Assembly: GCA_002049455.2 (NCBI GenBank)
Contig: KV918763.1
Coordinates: 620,001 to 684,000 of the forward strand
Reading direction: 5' to 3'
DNA length: 64,000 nt
Origin: Porphyra umbilicalis
Lineage: Eukaryota > Rhodophyta > Bangiophyceae > Bangiales > Bangiaceae
Under the pieces are notes generated by a model, which saw only the letters and a list, made by a program, of their open reading frames with translations, had not been told where the DNA came from and made no database searches. Numbering within the stretch: position 1 is the first letter of the stretch; each line of letters opens with the position of its first letter. This document shows, one piece after another, positions 21,283 to 31,884 of the stretch. The translations under genes and the position numbers were made by a program.

Positions 21283-23670
21283 TCAAGACATTGAGGCACA
21301 GCCCCGCTGCACCCATATCTTGACCGAGCGGATCGCCGTGGCCCGCTTGGTGCCAGCCGGAATTGGTTTCCTCTCGGGCGCGCGCCATGGCCGCGGCTGG
21401 TGGTTTCCGTCGTCGCCATCGTCCTCCTCGTCGCTCTCTTCCGCCGCGGCCGCCGAGGCACCTGCGTCGCTCCGCTCGCGCCTGCGCGCCTGTGTCGACG
21501 ATGGTCCGCAACCACGGGGCGGCGGCGCCGAGGCGGCCGCTGCTGCGGAGCCACTGAACTTGTCCGACATCCGGAGGAGGCGCCAGCTTGGAATCCAATC
21601 GGAGGCACAAGCCTCCGGCACCCTCGCCTACGTCCGGGGTTCCGGCTTGTTGGGATCATGGTCGGGATCCACCTGCAGCGCCCCGTATGCGTCGCCGGCG
21701 TCCAGCTGCGCAGTGGTGGCGCGAATCAGGTCCTCCTCCTTCATGTTGCTGGTCAGGTTCCGAACGCATACCCGCACGTATACGGACGCAATCAGCTGCG
21801 CGTTCTTGAAGAGGGTGTAGCGTAAAAAGCACCCGACAGCGGCGCCCGACCGCGGCCGCCAGCCGGTTGGCGGGCAAAAGAGGCGTCGGTACGCCTTGAT
21901 AACCGCGTTGTAGAAGGTTGAGATTTTACGGTCCGTCGCAACAATAGGATCACGCGTGACCGCCATCCAGCCCTTGCACACCGCAATCTTCTCATCATGG
22001 GACCAGGACCGCCCACGCCCCTGAACAGCGGCACCGTCCGCCTCCGCGACAACGCCATCGCGCGCAGGCAGGCGTGTGGCGGCCCCCCTGCCACCGCGCC
22101 CGCGCGAGCGACCACGGCCGGCCCGCGTGGCAGCTATGCTAACATGCAGTGCCGCCTCCCGACGAGTGAGCTCGTTATCGACCTCCATTGCGTTGCCCCG
22201 GTCGTGATGCGCACGGTCCGCACGGGAGGGGTCGGCGCGCCTACACACCAGCCGCATCTGGTGGGCCGCCGACGCGGTGCCGCTATCGACAGGCAGCGGC
22301 TCGCTCTCACTGTCCTCCAAAACGCCGTCGTCGCGCGCCGGAACGTTCCGCGGCGACTGGCTGCGCGCCACGGCGTTGCCACCAGAGTCGCGCCGGCGCG
22401 CTTAGTCACGAATCGGGGCGAAGTCACCATCCTGCTGTACCCGTGGCGAAGCCAACACCGCCTCCACGTCCATCGGGTTGACAGTAAGTGGCTGAACCGG
22501 AACTGCAGCAGCCGACGTGTCCTCCACCATCTCCTCATTCTCTTCCGACAACTCCGGCTCCGGCCTGTACAGCTCCTACACAATGTGCTCGGCCGCAGTC
22601 GATGCGCCCGCCGCACTCGACGCGGGCAGCGCGGCGTCGAGCTCCATGCGCTCCGCACGATCGATGCGCGCCAGGCGCGCCCTTCGATGCTGCTCCTGCT
22701 CGTCAGCCACTCGCTCGACGCCAGCGATGCGGGCGGCCGCGGCTGGGCGTAGAGGAAGAGTGTCGTGGTCAGACGGCAGGGTCTCTTCCGCGCAGGATGC
22801 TGACAGCGTGGCGCTCACCGACACCGCTAACACGCCGCTCCCGGTAGACGCGTACTCGGCGCTCAAGTCTGCCTCGTTGGAATGGGAGGAGATGAGCGAA
22901 GGGGGCGGAGGGGAACGGGAGCCAATGGTACCAAGTGACGCACGCGTGCCGAGAGTGCGGCCGCTGCCAAGATGGCGGCGATGGCCACGGCGCGCTACGG
23001 CCCCGGCGCCTGGCGTGCGAGCCGCGGGCGCAGCACGAACAACTCTGCGCCGCCCTGCCTCACAGCTTCCGCCAGGGTTGCGGCCTCGTTGGCGGCGGGT
23101 GTTCGCCCCGTCAGAGGCACCAGCGTTTTTCCCCACTCCACGTACACCGCTCGAAGACACGCGCCGCCCCGAGCGAGCGACGCTGTCGTCGGCGCCTTTC
23201 TAGGCGCGGCCGACGTGGCTGCCTTCAACGTCCCTTCCACCGTCACCTTCGCCCCCCTCTTCGCCGCCACCACCGCCACCGATGCCGCCGTCACTGACGG
23301 AGTCACAACCAGCGTTGTCTTGGGCGGTTGCGCCGCGAAGCGCTGCGCGGAGGCGTGCAGAGCGGCGCCCGCGGGCGGAAACGTATCGCCCGTGGTCACC
23401 GTCGCGGCCGCCGCGCCCGCCAAAGACGTCGGGGCCGGCAGCGGCACCAATGGCGTCCGCAGAACCCAGGGCAACGACGCCCCCGGCGTCGACAGGCACG
23501 GCGCCGACAGCGGCACGAGGTGCCACGACAGGAGCAGCGAGTTCTTGGCGCTACGACCGCCGCGGGCGTGACTGCCAGCCGGCGGCGTCTGCATCATTGT
23601 CGACGTGGGCGATGGCGTTGCACGCGGCGGAGAGCATTACTTCCGTGTAGCTACGCTTCTGCCCCGCCAT
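21283..23670 (-). pseudogene. SANT/Myb-like (NAM-associated type) protein, decayed, transposon-linked
   Basis: A minus-strand coding trail starts at ATG 23670 (MAGQKRSYTEVMLSAACN), changes frame twice, then runs in one frame from 23160 to 21628, interrupted only by TAG (22576-22578) and TAA (22402-22404). Sequence on both sides of each stop is acidic and protein-like. The domain lies near 22000-21690: WSHDEKIAVCKGWMAV, DRKISTFYNAVIKAYR, GCFLRYTLFKNAQL, as in plant-type Myb/SANT proteins related to PIF/Harbinger accessory proteins. A further frame change near 21620 leads to WIPSWRLLRMSDKF and ERKPIPAGTKRA, matching the expected end of that domain type. Two stops and three frame changes argue for a pseudogene. 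Stop readthrough is possible but unsupported. Confidence 0.5.
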
Positions 23671-24799
23671 TGGTCTGTCGTCGGGCTGCCCCGGCCTTGG
23701 TGACCAAGACGGAGACGGGGACAGTGGCAGCGCGTGCAACTGCAGGTAGGGCCGCCCGCAGCGTCGATAGGAAGGCGGGGGGGACTGAGCAGGGGAATGT
23801 GTTGTCGAAAAAATCGGGATAAGGCAGCGAAGGGAGGTGCCGAGGGCGCTCGCTGGGACCAGCGCCCCCTTCGAGCGGCAGTGGTGTACGCGAACGCCGC
23901 CGCGCGGAAGAAAGCGGCGTCCGAGGGCAGGGGCACGTCCAGTGACAGAGCGAGTGTCGAGGCAGTGCCAAAGCCTGTCGACATACTGAAATAAGCCGGC
24001 GCTGGCCTTGGCGTCTCTGCGCCTGGTTTACAAATCCGTTCGATGGCGGCAGCCAGACAACGGCAACAGCCGGGTAGCGGCCGGGAAGAAGTCCGTGGCG
24101 GAGGGGTGGAAACCAAGCGGCGGCACTCGGCCGGAGGGAGGGGCAGCTGAAGTCGTCGGCAGCGTGTCAGAGGGGGGGTGGGGGCGCTGTCGACGTCGCC
24201 AGACAGCCGGCGCAGGCAGAGGCCTGGAGGTAGTGCCTGCGCCGGCGGGGGCCGGAGATGGAGACGAGCGGCGGCAGCAAGGGATGGCTGCGATGAGGGT
24301 GGCTGGGTGCGGCGCGGCGACATGCGGGGGGGCTGGGGCGGGCGGCAGCGCGGTGGCGGCCGTGGCGGCCGGGCTGCGGCTGCAGCGCGGCGCTGAAGCC
24401 GCTGTTGCCTATCTTCAAAAGTACGGGCCTATCCTCGGCGTTGACCCACCTTGCAGCTGCCAGGCTCCCAGACGCTTTCCCCAGCCCCCCCGCTCCCCCC
24501 CCAGACGATGCCAGAACCGTCATCACGCCGCAGCATCCAGATCGCCGCTCGGCCGTTAAAGCCCATGCGCTGCCATAAATCTGTACGTAGCACTTACGCC
24601 CCTTTGTTCTATAGCTGTTGTTGTGACACGCTCATGACAGTGTCTACGGGGGGCACACGGGACCAGCCAACGGCCGTACGGGAAGCGGTCTCGGATCAGC
24701 TCTCTGGGCAGCGGAACCATGAGGTTTCCACGTGGCAGCCATGACATACCATGACGTGTACATCTTGCTTTCTGCAATGACTTCTTGGATGCACTAGCA
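23671..24799. other. no supported gene
   Basis: Overlapping frames on both strands. The minus-strand ones may be the 5' part of the decayed SANT-like unit. I see no domain. Confidence 0.3.
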
Positions 24800-25000
24800 G
24801 CCTCTTTGAGAGCGTCTCCTATGGTCGTGAGCGACATGGTCAAAATGCAGTCATGCAAACGTATGCATGTTCCAACATGTTTTTGCAAAAAAACGCCTCT
24901 TACAGGCGTTTACGAGGGGTCGTGCGAGTTTTTGTACGACCGATTTGGGGGAAAAATGGGATCGTGGTGGATCCAGCAACGAGGTGCACTGCGCTGGGCC
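24800..25000 (+). repeat. dispersed repeat, copy A
   Basis: Contains TCTCCTATGGT, GCAAACGTATGCA, GCGTTTACGAGGGGTCGTGC and ATCCAGCAACGAGGTGCACT. The same blocks recur inverted at 41170-41440 and partly at 42400-42490. Confidence 0.6.
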
Positions 25001-26425
25001 GCACGGGTGGCGCTTGGCAAACACGCAAGACTTCAACTGGCTAAGACGTGATAGCCAGTGGAGGCCCCCGGATCTGCCGAGCCTAGCGCCATCACTGCCA
25101 TCAACTCAGACCAGCTGGACTTGAGTCTGGTCAGCCTCGCGGGGACGTGTATTGGCCCCTCCTGCCCAAACAACGAGCCGCCGACCACGCCGCTCGTACG
25201 GCTGCGACTCGCGTCCAACGGCAACGGTAGACCTGGACAATGATAGCATCAATAGACATACAGTACCCGGCTGGTGGTTTTCCTGTGCAGATGCCGGACG
25301 GAGCTCATGTCAAGCAACTCCCGTCGCCGGTATTGTTCGGAATGGTCTCGAGGCTTTCACTGGTGGACATCTACAGTGATTCGTGTCCAGTGCAGTGGAA
25401 AATGCCCAACAAGGTCAGGGATCTAAGGCCAGTCATTGGTCGAGGATGAACAGATCCAGGTGCCAAAATTATTGGGGAGTGCAGATCCACGCGATTGGCC
25501 AAGGAGAACAGCCAGTGCCTTACATGTTGAAGCCCAACACGAGCTTTCCTGTCTGGGCGTTTGTCCACAAACGACCTCCTCGACGGGATTCCTCCCGCAA
25601 AGGCGGCCCCCGTGCTGGTTTCCAGTCGTCTCTCCATGCTCGACGATCCGCTCGGGCCCGCTCGAGCTGCGGCACACACGCCCTCGCCCAGAGTGTGCGC
25701 CGAGTGTGCGGGCGCGCGCGTGCCGCCATCCGCCGCGTCGATCCGCGCGGATCCGCTCCGCCCGCGCCCCGACGCGCGCCCGCCGCCCCCTCCACGCCGC
25801 GGCCGCCGCGCCCGTGGCCCGCACGGCGGCAGTGGCGCGCGGGCGCGCGCCGCCGCGCGGCGGTCGCGACCCGACGGCCCGTTGTGGCCGCCGCGCGTCG
25901 ACGGCCATGGGGATGGCCCGCGCGCGCCACCACGGGCGCCTGGCGTGGGCCGGGGGGGGGGGGCGACTGTCCTGCGTGAAGCCGCGCCGCCGCGGCCGCG
26001 CGGCGCGCCGCCGACCCGCGCCCGGCCGGCGCGCCCGCCCCGCCCCCGCGGCGCCGCTCGCCCGCCCCCGCCGCGCCGCCGCGCCGTCTTTGACGTGCCG
26101 CGCGACGCCGGCGGCGCAGGGCGCGGCGGGATCCCCCCCCCCGTGCCCCCCGTCACCGCCGCCACCGCCTTTTGCCGCAGCCGCCGCCGCCGCTGCCCGC
26201 CGCTGCGCTGCTGCCGCAGCCGGGCCGACCCCCCCTCGCGGCGTGCCGACCGCCGCGTCGCCGGCCGCCGCGGCGGCGCCCGCCGGCCGCCGCCACCGCG
26301 TGGCGCTGGGCGCTTGGCCGGTCGGGGGGGCGCGTGGCGCGCCCCGTCCCGCCGCCGCCAGCCAGGCCCATTGACCGGGGGGTGGACGGTCCGCCATCAC
26401 ACACCCCCCGCGGGGCGGCCACGTG
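25001..26425. other. GC-rich upstream region of the Dispatched-like gene
   Basis: From about 25640 the sequence is extremely GC-rich and open in several frames on both strands (products mostly Ala, Arg, Pro, Gly). No domain is seen. Likely promoter or 5' leader plus unassigned sequence. Confidence 0.35.
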
Positions 26426-29400
26426 ATGGTCGGGGGGGGGGGGGGGCGGACGCTGCGGCGGCCGCCGCGACGGGCGCCGCCGCGCCGCCGTCACCCGCGC
26501 GCGACGGCGCTACGGACGGTGGTGCCTCGCTGACGACCGCCGCCGCTGTCGACGCGGCCGCCCCCCCCCCCACCCCCACCAACGTCTGTCGGCCGCCTCG
26601 TCTGCCGCGGCGCCCCCGCTGGGAGACGGTGCTGTCCCCCCCGGCACCGCCGCCCCCGTGGACGCCTACTCGTCGGGGGGGCGTCAGCCCCCCACCCGCG
26701 GCCCCCTCCGCGCCTATGCCCGCCTCGTCGTGCGGCGCCCGTGGTGGGTGCTCCTCGGCACCGTTGCCGCGTCGGTCGCCGCCGGCGCCACCGTCTACTT
26801 TTTGCGGGCGGTCACCCTCACGGACCCATCCGACAATGCGTTTCTCATCCGCGGCGACGTCCTCACGCGCCGCGGTCACGCGCTCACCGCCGCGCGCGCC
26901 GGCGTCGGCACGGCGGCGCCGGCGGACGGCGGCGCGTCGGCCAACACGACCCTCCGCATCCCGTCAGAGGACCGCACCATGTGGCTCCTCGTGCGGGACA
27001 ATAGCGACGCGGCCGACGCGCTGACGCCGACCGCGCTGCGGCGGCACAAGCAGCTGCTCGACGGGTGGCTGACCGACGCCCGACTGCCCGACTTTTGTTG
27101 GCGCCACGCGGGCGCGCCCGTCGACTGTGACGGTGTCGTGCCGCCGTGCGCGCCGCCGACGACGGTGCTCGCACACCCGGCGGCGTATGGGCGCGTCGAC
27201 GACGCGACGGGGCGGGTGTGCGGCCTCGAGGCGGGCGACCGCCTCTTGTCTGACGCCGAGGCGGCGGCACTGCGGGCGGCGCTCATCACCGAGGGGGGGG
27301 GGTGGATCCACAGTGGGCGGGCTCCCTCGACGCTGACTTTTCGGCGTCGTCACCCACGTCCCGCTACCTCCGCTCCCGCGTGCCGATGGGCGCGCCGCTA
27401 CCCGGCTTTGCGTCGGTCACCGAGGGCGGGGCGGCGCAGGATGAGCGGTTTGTCGAGTGGATCACCCCCCTCGCCGACGCGGTGTTGGCCGTCGACGAGG
27501 CGCGCGGGGTGACGGCCAAGGCCGTCGGCGCCGTCTTTAACAACAGCGTCTTTGGGGAGGTGGCACAGGCGGACTTGACGTGGTCCCTCGCCGCGATTGC
27601 CTTTGTGTTTGTGTTCATGGCCGTGCACCTGCGCTCCCTCTTCCTCGCGTCGGCGGCCATGGCGCAAATCCTCCTCGCCTTTCCCGTCACCTTTTTCCTC
27701 TACGCGGTCGTCTTTCGCGTCGCCTTTTTTTCCACCCTCCAAGTGCTGTCCGTGTTTCTCATCCTCGGCATTGGCGCCGACGATGTGTTTATCCTTGCCG
27801 ACTCGTGGCACCAAGCGGGGGTGGCGCTCGGCGCGGGCGTCGGCCTCGAAGACCGCCTCGCGTGGACGCTCGGCCGGGCGGTCAAGGCCATGGCCGTCAC
27901 GTCGGCCACGACCGCCGCCGCGTTTTTCATCACGGGCGCGTCGCCCGTCATGCCGATTAGCACCCTCGGCGTGTGGGCGGGGCTCCTCATCCTCACCCAG
28001 TACGGGTTGTGTGTGTGCATTTCGCCGCCGGCGCTGGTGCTTTGGCAGCGCTCCCTGCGGTCGCGCCGCTGGCGGCGGTGCCTGCGTCGCCCCCCGCCGG
28101 CCGAGGCGGACGCGGACGGGCGTGTCGTTGCGTCCATGGTCGCCGCCGCCGAGGCGGTGGGCGCCCCTGGGGGGGGGGGGGGGTTCGCATCGACAATGAC
28201 GGCGGCGGCGACACCACGGCCGCCGACGCGACGGCGGCGGCCGCGCCCGTGACGGCCGACGTGCCACCCCCCGACGCGTCGTCGGTCGTGGACGGCGACG
28301 CGCTCGACGGTGCAGCGGTGGCGGCGACGGCGACCGCCGCCGCCGCCGCCGTCGCCGCCGGTGCGCCGGTCAAGGCGGCGCCCGCGGAGCGCCTGCGCCC
28401 CATCGAGCGCTTCTTCCGGGGCCCCTGGTTCCGCCTCGTGTACCGCGCGCGCTTTGTGTCGGTCGCCGCCGGCGTCGCGCTCTTTGCCATTGGCGCGTGG
28501 CAGACGGTGCAGCTCGAGCCGCTCGCAGAGCCCGAGTCCTTCCTCCCCCCCGGCCACGTGCTCGGGGCCGGCTTTGAGTGGCTCAATAGCCGCTTCACGG
28601 CGTCGGCCGACGCGCGCACCCAGTCCCTCGTGTCGGTCGTGTATGGCATCACGGATGTGGACCGGGACGGCACGTCGCGCTACGCGCCGGCAGACGTTGG
28701 GCGGCCAGAGTTTGACGCCGCCTTTGACATGACGTCGGCCGCGGCGCAGGCGTCGGTCTTGTCCATGTGCGACACGCTTGCAGACGACGCGGCGCTCGTC
28801 CTCCCGGGCGGCGCCGGCGAGGCGTCGTGTTGGGTGCGGGAGTTCCGGGCGTTTGGGGGGGGCACCTTTGTCGACTATGCGTCGGCGGCGGCGCTCGGCG
28901 ACGCCGTCAGCGCCTTCCTGGCCGCCAACCCCGCGGTCGCAGACGCGCGGGTGGTGGGCGTCGACGGGGCGTCGGGGGAGCTCCGCTGGTTCACCCTCCA
29001 ATTCTATTCCGTCACCAAACCGTTTGACCCGCCGGCGGTGCAGGCGTCGTCGCGCGCCGCCTGGACCGCCGCCGTGTCGCGGGTGGCGGCGGCCGCCCCC
29101 GCGGGCGTCGATCGCCCCTACGCCGTCAATGGCGCGTGGGCGTTTGCGGTCGCCCAAGACGCCCTCGTCGTCGGCGCGGTGCGCGGGGCGGGCGCCTCCC
29201 TCGCCGTCGGCTTGCTCGTCCTCGTTGCGTCGACGCGCCACCTGTACGTGTCGCTGTTGGCCATCCTCTGCGTCGGCGGCGTGGTGCTCGACGTGCTCGG
29301 CTTGGCGCACGCGCTCGGGTGGCGCCTCGGCGTCTCCGAGTCGGTCGCCGCCACGATTGTTGTGGGGTTTAGTCTCGACTACACGATCCACCTCGGCAAC

Positions 29401-30274
29401 GCGTTTGTCGAGTCGGCGGGGGGGGGGGGGGCGGCGGCGGGCGGCGGGCGGCGGGGGCGGCCCGAGCGCCTGCGCGACGCGTTGACCGAGTATGGGGTGT
29501 CGATTCTCGCGGGGGCGGCGACGAGCTTTGGCGCGTCCACGTTTCTTTGGGCGGCCACGATTGTGTTTTTTGTACGTTGCTGCGCTGCGGCGGTGGCGGC
29601 GGCGGGGGTGCGGCGGGGGGGTGGCGTCTGTGCACAGGCCGTTGAGGTGTCGGGGGAGCTCGCGGGGAGGAGCCTCGCAACGGCTTTGGGCGGGGGGTCG
29701 GGGCGCCGCTCGGGGAGAGCCGATGCGTCTGGCTCTGGGGGTGGGTGCCCCCCACGGCTCGCTGCTGACACAGACCGCTCGTGTGCCTCTCTCCCTAGTT
29801 TTTTTCTTCTTTCTTTGCTCTCCTTTTGTGCTTGCGTGTCTTGCTCTTCCCCGCCGCCCACTCGGCGGTTACCCGCCCTTCCCCCCCCCACAGGACAAGT
29901 TTGCCCTCTTTGTCCAAGCCACGGTCGTGGCCAGCCTCGTGTGGTCGCTCCTCATTTTTTCGGGCGCCCTCCTCGTCCTTGTGCCCGAAGAGGGCGGCCG
30001 CTGGTGGGCGGGGGACCTCCGCGCCATTGGCCGATGGTGGCGGCGGCGGCGGACAGACGCCAAGGCCGGTGGCGGTGGGGCGGGCGACGAGCACGTTGCC
30101 GCCGGGGAGGCGGAGCCCGGCGCCCGTGCTCTGGCCGACGTGGAGGCGGGGTGCGCCGCGCCGGGCGGTGGCGCCGGCGGCAGCGGCGCCGTCGGGTGGG
30201 CGGGCGGGCCATCGGGCGGGGACGGCAAGGCCGGCCGCCGCGCCAGTGACTATACGGTGCCCGAGGAGGCTTGA
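26426..30274 (+). CDS. Dispatched/Patched-like RND-superfamily membrane protein with sterol-sensing-type domains
   Basis: Probable polytopic export or lipid-handling protein of about 1,175 residues in the two-lobed RND layout: first membrane helix PWWVLLGTVAASVAAGA, a large luminal domain with Cys residues, a first bundle with GIGADDVFILADSW (the GADD motif of Patched/Dispatched), a basic linker, second lobe start FVSVAAGVALFAIGAW, a second luminal domain, then a second bundle with VGFSLDYTIHLGNAF (the conserved Asp motif of Dispatched/RND). ATG 26426 is the likely start. The N-terminal frame changes at G15 26432-26446 and C11 26561-26571, and the body changes frame at G10 27293-27302 and G15 28169-28183, each exactly at a homopolymer. 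One phase-0 intron (29572-29893) joins the last exon (DKFALFVQATVVASLV). The substrate in an alga is unknown; pseudogene status is possible but less likely given motif conservation. Confidence 0.8.
29572..29893 (+). other. intron of the Dispatched-like gene
   Basis: 322 bases, donor TTT|GTACGT, acceptor CCCCCACAG|GAC preceded by a strong C/T tract. Phase 0. Splicing restores the last transmembrane helices in frame, which the unspliced frame does not. Confidence 0.8.
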
Positions 30275-31569
30275 GTGCCTCCCTGGCCAGAGGGCGCTTG
30301 CGTGCGGCCAGGCGGTGGGCATGCCGCGACGGGCAAAGAAGCTTGTGAAGGGGAGGGGATTAACAGGGACGCGACTGTCATGGTTAGAGCAGCCGTCGGT
30401 GTACATCTTTTATGACGGAACGCTCTCTCTCAGGGGCCCACGTTGTCCCTGGTGCCCACTGCTTGACGTTCAAGTGAAAAGGGTGGTTGAGACTTCCGCC
30501 GTTGCAAGCCCCTGCCACCGCCTCAAAGCCTTCTCCAATGCCAATCAGTCGGTGACGCCAGTACCTGCACCGCAGCTTGGAGGGGCTCGGATGCCTGCAG
30601 AGCTTTCCAACCGCGGCGTCGCGGTTGCCCTTACTTGTTCGTACTCTGCATGGGCGATGTGCTGGTCTGCAGTTGTTCACGCTAGTCGAGCGCCGCATGG
30701 GTGCGGGACCATTGCAAGGCGCTCACGCCGCAGTCTATCGTCCCAGCGCATGGAGCTGGGAGGAGCGTGTATGTGGGCCTCAGTCCAGCGGCAGCAGCTG
30801 CATGCCTTCCCATAATTGGGACGATATCGCTCTCCACACGTGACAAGTGCCGGGCACATGCGAACCGCCGGCAACGGGTACCAGCTGGATACCGCTCCTG
30901 CGCTGCAGCGTTGCACCAGGAACTGGGTGGCGGGTGGGGCGTATCCAGAGGGGATGTAGCCATCGCTAGGGTCACGAAGACCAGCTCATCATCAGCAACA
31001 CGACTGGCTTTGCTCTGTTACCAAACAGGCACGCGGGTTCCGCCGGCACCTTGCCCCTGGGCATGCCGGGAAGCTGCTCGGCCAGTGCCCGCCCCTCCTC
31101 TCCTCCGCCACACCGCGCTGTCGCGCGCAGCAGCCCCCCCCCCTCCCCCCCCTTCCGCTGTCGCTGCAGCTCTGCCATCCGGTGCACGCGACGCCCCCTG
31201 CACACGTTTGCCGGCTCTCCCTCCACCCCCCACATGCCGACCTCCCGCCCCTACCGTGCGTCTAGCCGCCGTCTTTGAGGCGGCCGTCTCGGCACGCTGC
31301 CGTCCACTGGCGCGGCCGCCCGCGCGGCGGCCGCACCATCTCACCCCACCCTCAGTGACACGGCCATGGCGCACGGCGCCGCCGTCGACGGGCTGCTCGC
31401 GTTGGATGGCGGGCAGACGCACGACGCTGCCGACGCGGGGTGCGTTGACGACCACCCACGCCGAGGCACGCGCCACGTTGGCCCTGTGGCCGCGCGCGTC
31501 CGCGTTCTATCCGCTGCGGGGCTTGTACGGGCGGCCGCGCGCCACGGTGCGGGGTACCGCTGTGGACGT
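30275..31569. other. intergenic, no supported gene
   Basis: Probable 3' UTR of the Dispatched-like gene, then mixed sequence. A plus frame through 30701-31573 runs into the minisatellite but has no domain and no good start. I do not call it. Confidence 0.35.
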
Positions 31570-31884
31570 GTGAGACGGAAATGCGCCCGCGTGAGACGGA
31601 AATGCGCCCGTGTGAGACGGAAATGCGCCCGCATGAGACGGAAATGCGCCCGTGTGAGACGGAAATGCGCCCGTGTGAGACGGAAATGCGCCCGCGTGAG
31701 ACGGAAATGCGCCCGTGTGAGACGGAAATGCGCCCGCGTGAGACGGAAATGCGCCCGTGTGAGACGGAAATGCGCCCGTGTGAGACGGAAATGCGCCCGC
31801 GTGAGACGGAAATGCGCCCGTGTGAGACGGAAATGCGCCCGCGTGAGACGGAAATGCGCCCGCGTGAGACGGAAATGCGCCCGT
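31570..31884. repeat. 21-bp minisatellite, 15 copies, with 105-bp higher-order period
   Basis: Fifteen head-to-tail 21-base units (start GTGAGACGG, end GCGCCCGC or GCGCCCGT), nearly identical. All six frames are open: plus frames give a RVRRKCA or ETEMRP(R/C) heptad. The C/T variant reads, as Arg/Cys, R C H C C, R C R C C, R C R R C: three five-unit blocks each one change or less from RCRCC. A partial sixteenth unit follows (31885-31889). Confidence 0.95.

Noticed and set aside
25371-26400. Overlapping long frames on both strands upstream of the Dispatched-like gene
   Set aside because: They mirror each other on complementary strands and contain only Ala/Arg/Pro/Gly-rich sequence.
31570-31884. 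CRISPR-like array
   Set aside because: Units abut directly with no unique spacers, and the context is eukaryotic nuclear DNA.
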